Both the position numbers and the translations under genes were made by a program. Below, piece by piece: positions 61,901-64,000 of a stretch of DNA of 64,000 nucleotides. The DNA is from CALXVA01 sp944392465 (GTDB lineage: Bacteria; Bacillota; Clostridia; TANB77; CAG-508), in NCBI GenBank assembly GCA_963931155.1, contig OZ006978.1, positions 620,001 through 684,000 on the forward strand. Direction: 5' to 3'. Every line of letters starts with the position of its first letter. The stretch's first letter is position 1. The notes beneath the pieces were generated by a model. It saw only the letters and a list, made by a program, of their open reading frames with translations. It was not told the DNA's origin and searched no databases.

Positions 61901-64000
61901 ATTAGTTGAAATAGCCTTGATGTCATCACTCACTTCAACCTCACTACCACCTAGTGTTTTTATCCAGTCCAAATATCCTCCTTCTGTATATTTTATAATA
62001 ACCGCATCCTTTTTTCCTTTACGCTCTAGTATTTCATTTTCTACTTGGATTGTTTCACTTTCAAAATATCCTCCTACTATATACCCTCCATCACTTGTTC
62101 CTGCTACTGAGTAGATATAATCATCATCACTTCCTCCATATGATTTTGCCCATTTTACTTCTCCGTATGCATCATATTTTATTATTATACCATCAGAACT
62201 ATAACTTCCACCATTTGTTAACGTCTCATTTCCTACTTGGATACTGCCACTCCTAAAATATCCTCCTGCTATATAGCCTCCATCACTTGTTTCTACAATT
62301 GTACGTACTTGGTCATAATCACTTCCTCCAAATGAGTTTACCCATTCTATTACTCCTTCTGCAGTATATTTTATTACTATTCCATCTTGTTCTCCATTAC
62401 TTGTTAATGCTTTGTTCTTTATTTGTGCTGTTCCTTCTAAGATTCCTCCTGCTATATACCCTCCATCACTTGTAGCTGATACTGAAAATATACCTACAGA
62501 ATCTATATTACTTATCCACTCAACTTTATAATTTGAATCATATTTTATTATTAGGCTATTTATGTTGTCTGATGTTAATATTTCATTACCTATTTTTATA
62601 GTTCCTGCAAAATATCCCCCTACAATAAATCCTCCATCATTGCTTGAATCTACTGATAAAAAATATACTGCACTATCTTCTCCTCCATATGTTTCTATCC
62701 ATGTTGGTACAATTTCCTCATTTGTTTCCCTTGATGCTCCTACACCAAAATAATATGTTTGATTTACTACTTTATATTGTTCAGGAGCTTCTAACTCAAC
62801 AGCTTTATATAGTCCTTCTGTAAGATCTATCGTTATTTCTCCTTTCTCATTTGTTGTAACTGTATAATACTCTTTTCCATTTATTGTTTCTAAAGTCCCT
62901 AATATTTCTCCTTTACTATTTGTTGCAGGCACTTCTCCATCTTCTACATTGTATATTGCAAACTTAACATTTGCTATAGGTTGTTGTGTATCTGCATCTT
63001 TCTTTACTAATCTAAATGAAGGGCTGTCTTCTATTGTCAATCTTACCGTTGTGCCTGTCACTGTATAGTTTTCTTCCGTTCCATCTATATTAATTAGTTG
63101 TAACTTTCCATCTATATTTTGTACTTTAAACGTTATATCTTTAACTTTTGCATAACCATTTGGTGCTAATACTTCCTTTAAAGTATATATTCCATCTTCA
63201 TCTTTCCCATCTATATATTGATACAAATTATTAATAGTTATTGTTCCTGTGCTATCTGTTATATATTCTCCTAATTCTTCTGCTCCTTTGTATAATTTAA
63301 ATTTTGCTCCTTCAAGATATTTTGTCTCTGCACTTGTTTGAGTTCCTTGCCCCACTTGTGTTTGATCTTCTGTAAGTTCTGTATCAAAAATTTTTTCTTG
63401 CTTTACTATTTGTAAAGTATATGTTGGTTTTTTTTCGTTTTCTAATGTTATGTTAGCTATTGGAATGCTATCTTCTTCTATTATTGATTGTTCTTTTACA
63501 TTTCCACTTGTAATTTCCAATTTATAAGTTCCATTATCATTTACTATTTTAAAAGTTATAGAATCTTTTGATAAATAATATCCTTCTGCTTTTGTTTCTT
63601 GCAAAGTATATTCTTGATTAACTGATAAGCCATTTATTGTAGATTGTCCATTAAGATCTGTAGTTATTGTCAATCCACTTGTTGATAAGTTATATCCCGT
63701 TAATTTATACTTAACTTGTGGTATTGCAATATTTGTTCCTAGTTCTACTTTACGTATCTTTATACTGGCCTTTGCTTCATCTTCTACTTTAACAGTTACT
63801 TTATAATCTTCTCCTTCGATTTTTGTTGCTTGCATATCTTCTTTTGTATTTCCACTTGTCTTTTCAATAGTTAGATTACCATTTTTATCAACACGACCAA
63901 TGAACCTAATGCTATCTTGATTCAATTCATAGTCTCTTGGTGATTTTATCTCTTTAATTATATATGCTTTTTCAACATAAAGATTACTTATTGTTAGCAT
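52961..64000 (-). CDS. Giant multidomain surface adhesin, 5' end outside the window
   Basis: At least 3679 residues, still open at the window edge; the first visible residues are already inside a SpaA/Cna-B type domain, so the start lies beyond 64000. From N to C: SpaA-like domains (e.g. ITIDLTEGLYKAVELEAPEQ, GIYTLKEVLAPNGY) to about residue 430; fourteen propeller-type repeats (~430-1320); one more SpaA-like domain; MucBP-like strand repeats with VIYYY; then two 459-residue supra-repeats and a diverged third, each with a YTINYTATV...VTIVDYLP domain, a CnaB domain (WNDAENSSHRPESVTIKL) and a VKYLEEGT domain; finally six more MucBP-like units. The C-terminus is a membrane helix (WVGSTIGILLILAGMVVYV) and RRK tail, preceded by AVKSGED, without a standard LPxTG. 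Likely a cell-surface stalk for host or cell adhesion. Confidence 0.85.
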   Translation of the reverse strand: MLTISNLYVEKAYIIKEIKSPRDYELNQDSIRFIGRVDKNGNLTIEKTSGNTKEDMQATKIEGEDYKVTVKVEDEAKASIKIRKVELGTNIAIPQVKYKLTGYNLSTSGLTITTDLNGQSTINGLSVNQEYTLQETKAEGYYLSKDSITFKIVNDNGTYKLEITSGNVKEQSIIEEDSIPIANITLENEKKPTYTLQIVKQEKIFDTELTEDQTQVGQGTQTSAETKYLEGAKFKLYKGAEELGEYITDSTGTITINNLYQYIDGKDEDGIYTLKEVLAPNGYAKVKDITFKVQNIDGKLQLINIDGTEENYTVTGTTVRLTIEDSPSFRLVKKDADTQQPIANVKFAIYNVEDGEVPATNSKGEILGTLETINGKEYYTVTTNEKGEITIDLTEGLYKAVELEAPEQYKVVNQTYYFGVGASRETNEEIVPTWIETYGGEDSAVYFLSVDSSNDGGFIVGGYFAGTIKIGNEILTSDNINSLIIKYDSNYKVEWISNIDSVGIFSVSATSDGGYIAGGILEGTAQIKNKALTSNGEQDGIVIKYTAEGVIEWVNSFGGSDYDQVRTIVETSDGGYIAGGYFRSGSIQVGNETLTNGGSYSSDGIIIKYDAYGEVKWAKSYGGSDDDYIYSVAGTSDGGYIVGGYFESETIQVENEILERKGKKDAVIIKYTEGGYLDWIKTLGGSEVEVSDDIKAISTNDEGIVVRGTFRNGTIEIDGNIITNEDQYSDKGFFVKYNLEGEVKWIKETNEIGPITSTNDGGIISVEYSEGGVVQTEDEIYISTGGTKIVKYNREGKIDFVRELSGLGLAINSIEETQDEGFVITGYTPYRTQIGNEVINTKYGSGQYTAMICKFENQMLSNPSVTSQKTIGGTGEDEIKSLVSTQDGGFIAGGSFSETITLENELLKSKGKTDGILIKYDKNRQIEWKETFGGNSDDNIQSIVQTNDGGYVVGANFNSGEIQIGKDRILNVGTTEYSEALIIKYTSEGEVEWVKGIKGSNDDKICSIDETQDGGIIAVGYSNSTKIQVGNIFLTNNSYNTDYSDGIVVKFSAEGEVEWAKNIGAEYDEQIKSVSSTNDGGFLVGGNFSSYEIQIGNDTLINKSPVEYTDGLIIKYNINGEVEWTKQLEGYYSEDIPSIIGTSDGGFAVGINYVYMLEIEDETFLNIGDSSYNNSILVKYDSNGKKEWSRELVEGLIYNYDTQILELSETQDGGILVGGKFSSYRLSLGNEIIENDYHVILLGPSYNGMAVKYNKSGHVEWAKGIGGNSDDEIQSVVETKDGRVIASGYFSEENIDVDGSLLENKGVCDGFIFEITNKMGVPEIQELIVENNKKEFNITTEVKKENGVKYGSISGDGLSSYEMVKYGENNTKDIVIQPISDYYEIMKITVNGKEWPFKANSDGTYTMPKFENITEDKHIVVTFGISTLKIKINKVDSETGEKLKGAVLQVKSGDYVYVEETTNDEGQITTTIPYGNFVIEEVKAPDGYELNTTPVNIEFDEGGTNEFTIENTKKPQVIVHHYLKTEDGEYTTEKVAEDEIIEKKDKDKYTTSPKLDLEKYELEKDENGEYVLPPNATGTFESGKTIEVIYYYEEKEIPLIVHHYIEGTEEKVPLKDGGVAKDITDSGKEGETYQTSAIDDSLLSDAYELVEVPSNAEGTYTAPEVEVTYYYKKVVRDVIINKYEKDGTTPIEGVEFSIASKETPEEEIGRYTTDSKGQVKLTLEAGEYIATETNAPEGYVMPEDNTTEFVVTKAEDVVTLNITNEKTKGTVIIHYYVIKEDGTTTEEKVPSKNGGVVEDVVQTGNVGDIYATKESVEVAENYKFVKTEGETSGEYIEGTIEVIYYYTLKDPIIESSVSKTTSTTVVSEINQVVPYTIEYNASITEYKGNGTVTIVDYLPYEINEELSDIAGGTYNSEEKTITWTESITNIDTYTNGAKEINITKEIELVFTNVDTTSDNIQNRIGAKINLDTTSTEEETEEGETTIPTDFKVDVAVEKIWDDAENSSHRPESVTIKLIGDGKEVTGQVVQLNDINKWKHTFTNLPKYNIEGEEIEYNVVETETNAGDLEYYNTNVTELSEDIAGEKGVDKAIQVTNSYKDMSSNIESSITKEGTEEIKHSTDEVSYTINYTATVDEYIGEAEVTIVDYLPCGINEEKSDIAGGIYNAEERTITWVEEIGKINTYEEGQKEINITKEIKVVFSGLDASVNTITNRATGKISLDETEKEEITEGTKETEVNIQGNVVAKYLEEGTNKVLAQEETQEGKVGTDYATVQKEITGYNFIRTEGEATGKYIEGTTEVIYYYQIKDPIIESSVSKTTETQVVTVKDQAIPYTINYVATVTDYRGNGTVTIVDYLPYEINEELSNIAGGVYDAEAKTITWTEEITDIDTYTNGAKEINITKEIELVFTNVDTTADNIQNRIGAKINLDTTSTEEETEEGEITIPTDFKVDVAVEKVWNDAENSSHRPESVTIKLIGDGKEVAGQVVELSSANEWKHTFTNLPKYNIEGEEIEYNVVETETNAGDLEYYNTNVTELSEDIAGEKGVDKAIQVTNSYKDMSSNIESSITKEGTEEIKHSTDEVSYTINYTATVEEYIGEAEVTIVDYLPCGIDEGKSDIAGGIYDADAKTITWVEEIGKINTYEEGQKEINITKEIKVVFSGLDASVATITNRATGKLNLKETEKEESTEGTKETEVNIQGNVVTKYLEEGTEKELSGELERTGKVGTEYTTTQKEITGYDFVRVEGEPTGKYIEGTIEVIYYYTLKDPIIDDEIEKTSSTLEITNKDQAIPYTIEYNTTITDYRGNATVTIVDYLPYEIDEGLSNISGGTYNRIEKTITWTEEITDIDTYENKSNNINITKEIELVYVNMDVTQKTVENRATGKINLDTPEKEETTEENEIIPTNFIIEVPVEKVWNDNEDTKGRRPESVTIQLTADGSEELNGEKLESVELNEENNWKYTFENLAKYTEYGREIVYSVVEKETNEGDLEYYKEAVIENIGETNELVRVTNSYNLMETDLTSGIEKTGTEKITSSKDKVSYSIKYNAEITDYIGEAVVTIVDYLPYHIDEEAEGTELDGGIYDEDANTITWTINIDHINTTRDGAYKVDEQRDITIVFSDLDASQKVMVNRVKGTIDLYETEQTNKVEDTYETEIEIPGKVIVKYVDKETGEEIPFREQDINSPEAETPEGGESDEETYGYTIKGLVGDAYTTKQKEIYGYTYVENSGNTEGTMTEKDIVVTYYYEKTEAGKVTAIYIDEETGEEITYIEENEETGETEEKTYKEEIEGYIGDKYETEQKEIPNYDFVRVEGEPEGELTEEEKTVVYIYKKIPAKVIARYLEKDNTPEDDSDNKVLAEEEVINGHSGDEYKTERKEIEYYKKADPEPENAEGTMTREDIIVTYYYEKIPSGTVTAIYVDEATGKEITYIEENKETGKTEEKTYKETYKGYCGEEYKTEAKEIPYYEYIKEKAPENAQGIYTEEDVTVTYYYRQLPFNMTVDKNLIKIELNGEEQKVKNGKINKVEIPVDRVGDSTLKLEYSIVVTNTGKVEGTTEVIESLPTYFKVTEGTSKEWKKQKDGTLKLATKEIKPGETKEYKVVLEWERGANNFGTLANTVELTNVENPANFKETTIEDNKSKSELVLAVKSGEDRSMRWVGSTIGILLILAGMVVYVRRKI
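55739..58492 (-). repeat. Tandem 1377-bp repeat in the adhesin gene
   Basis: Two copies of exactly 1377 bp (55739-57115 and 57116-58492), nearly identical over long stretches, encode 459 residues each. A third, more diverged copy precedes them at about 54.36-55.74 kb. The period is exact at several landmarks (for example the segment TATGTATTTTCCTG at 55739 and its counterparts at 57116 and 58493). Confidence 0.9.
60045..62710 (-). repeat. Fourteen propeller-type repeats in the adhesin
   Basis: Fourteen units of about 55-70 residues with the pattern SxxxTxDGGYIxGGYF...IQVGNEILTNxG...DGIIIKYxxxGEVEWxKxxGGSxDD. They resemble SBBP-type beta-propeller repeats. Units five to seven are the most degenerate. 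A linker (SNPSVTSQKTIGGTGED) separates the seventh from the eighth, which fits two seven-bladed propellers. Confidence 0.75.

Noticed and set aside
7..64000. tRNA or rRNA genes
   Set aside because: No cloverleaf with TTCGA/TTCAA arm plus CCA end and no rRNA signature was recognised in any intergenic stretch; a dedicated scan was not possible.

Overview
The window comes from a low-GC, spore-forming, fermentative Firmicute, most likely an anaerobic (gut-type) clostridium. The evidence is a strongly AT-rich genome, an alpha/beta small acid-soluble spore protein, a ctsR-mcsA-mcsB-clpC heat-shock operon, a bifunctional AdhE plus L-lactate dehydrogenase, a T-box leader, and Gram-positive housekeeping genes with strong GGAGG ribosome binding sites. 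No rRNA, tRNA, CRISPR array, prophage or transposase gene was recognised.

Layout. 1-9.1 kb: a TPR membrane protein, pyrophosphatase, a DapF-MurE fusion, a Cys/Met PLP enzyme, a hemolysin-III-type membrane protein and Ldh, interrupted by two GC-richer GNAT acetyltransferase cassettes. 9.1-9.7 kb: a composite repeat element (36-bp tandem repeats in opposite orientations around a 200-bp hairpin) that runs into the 3' end of clpC. 9.6-14.4 kb: the clpC-mcsB-mcsA-ctsR operon with its own CtsR operator. 14.4-18.3 kb: a small orphan gene, a HAD phosphatase, a spore SASP, the ribosome hibernation factor, a third GC-rich cassette, rpsT and a small membrane protein. 18.6-23.9 kb: thymidylate kinase, a P-loop kinase-like protein, a small alarmone-hydrolase-like HD protein, an alpha/beta hydrolase, and T-box-controlled aspS. 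24-33.3 kb: adhE, a 585-aa protein with an internal duplication, a nucleoside deaminase, leuS carrying a Nudix insertion, and an HExxH protein. 33.6-39.6 kb: a frameshifted GltD-like gene, an ATP-grasp/M14 carboxypeptidase pair, family-4 uracil-DNA glycosylase, an S66 peptidase and PgeF, with a second 36-bp repeat array. 39.6-49 kb: addB, an 8-oxoguanine glycosylase, YitT, an Elp3-like radical SAM protein, and the rnc-acpP-plsX cluster. 49-53 kb: an M23 peptidase that probably starts at ATT and a Ca2+-type P-ATPase. 53-64 kb: the C-terminal 3679 residues of a giant multidomain surface adhesin whose 5' end lies outside the window.

How the genes work together. DapF-MurE, the M23 and S66 peptidases and PgeF concern peptidoglycan. 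plsX and acpP feed phospholipid synthesis. AdhE and Ldh re-oxidise NADH. The mcs/clp operon performs protein quality control. Addiction modules and defence systems were not seen. The most unusual items are the LeuRS-Nudix and DapF-MurE fusions, the repeat arrays that supply stop codons to two genes, the self-contained GC-rich cassettes, the ATP-grasp/M14 pair, and an adhesin with fourteen propeller-type repeats.
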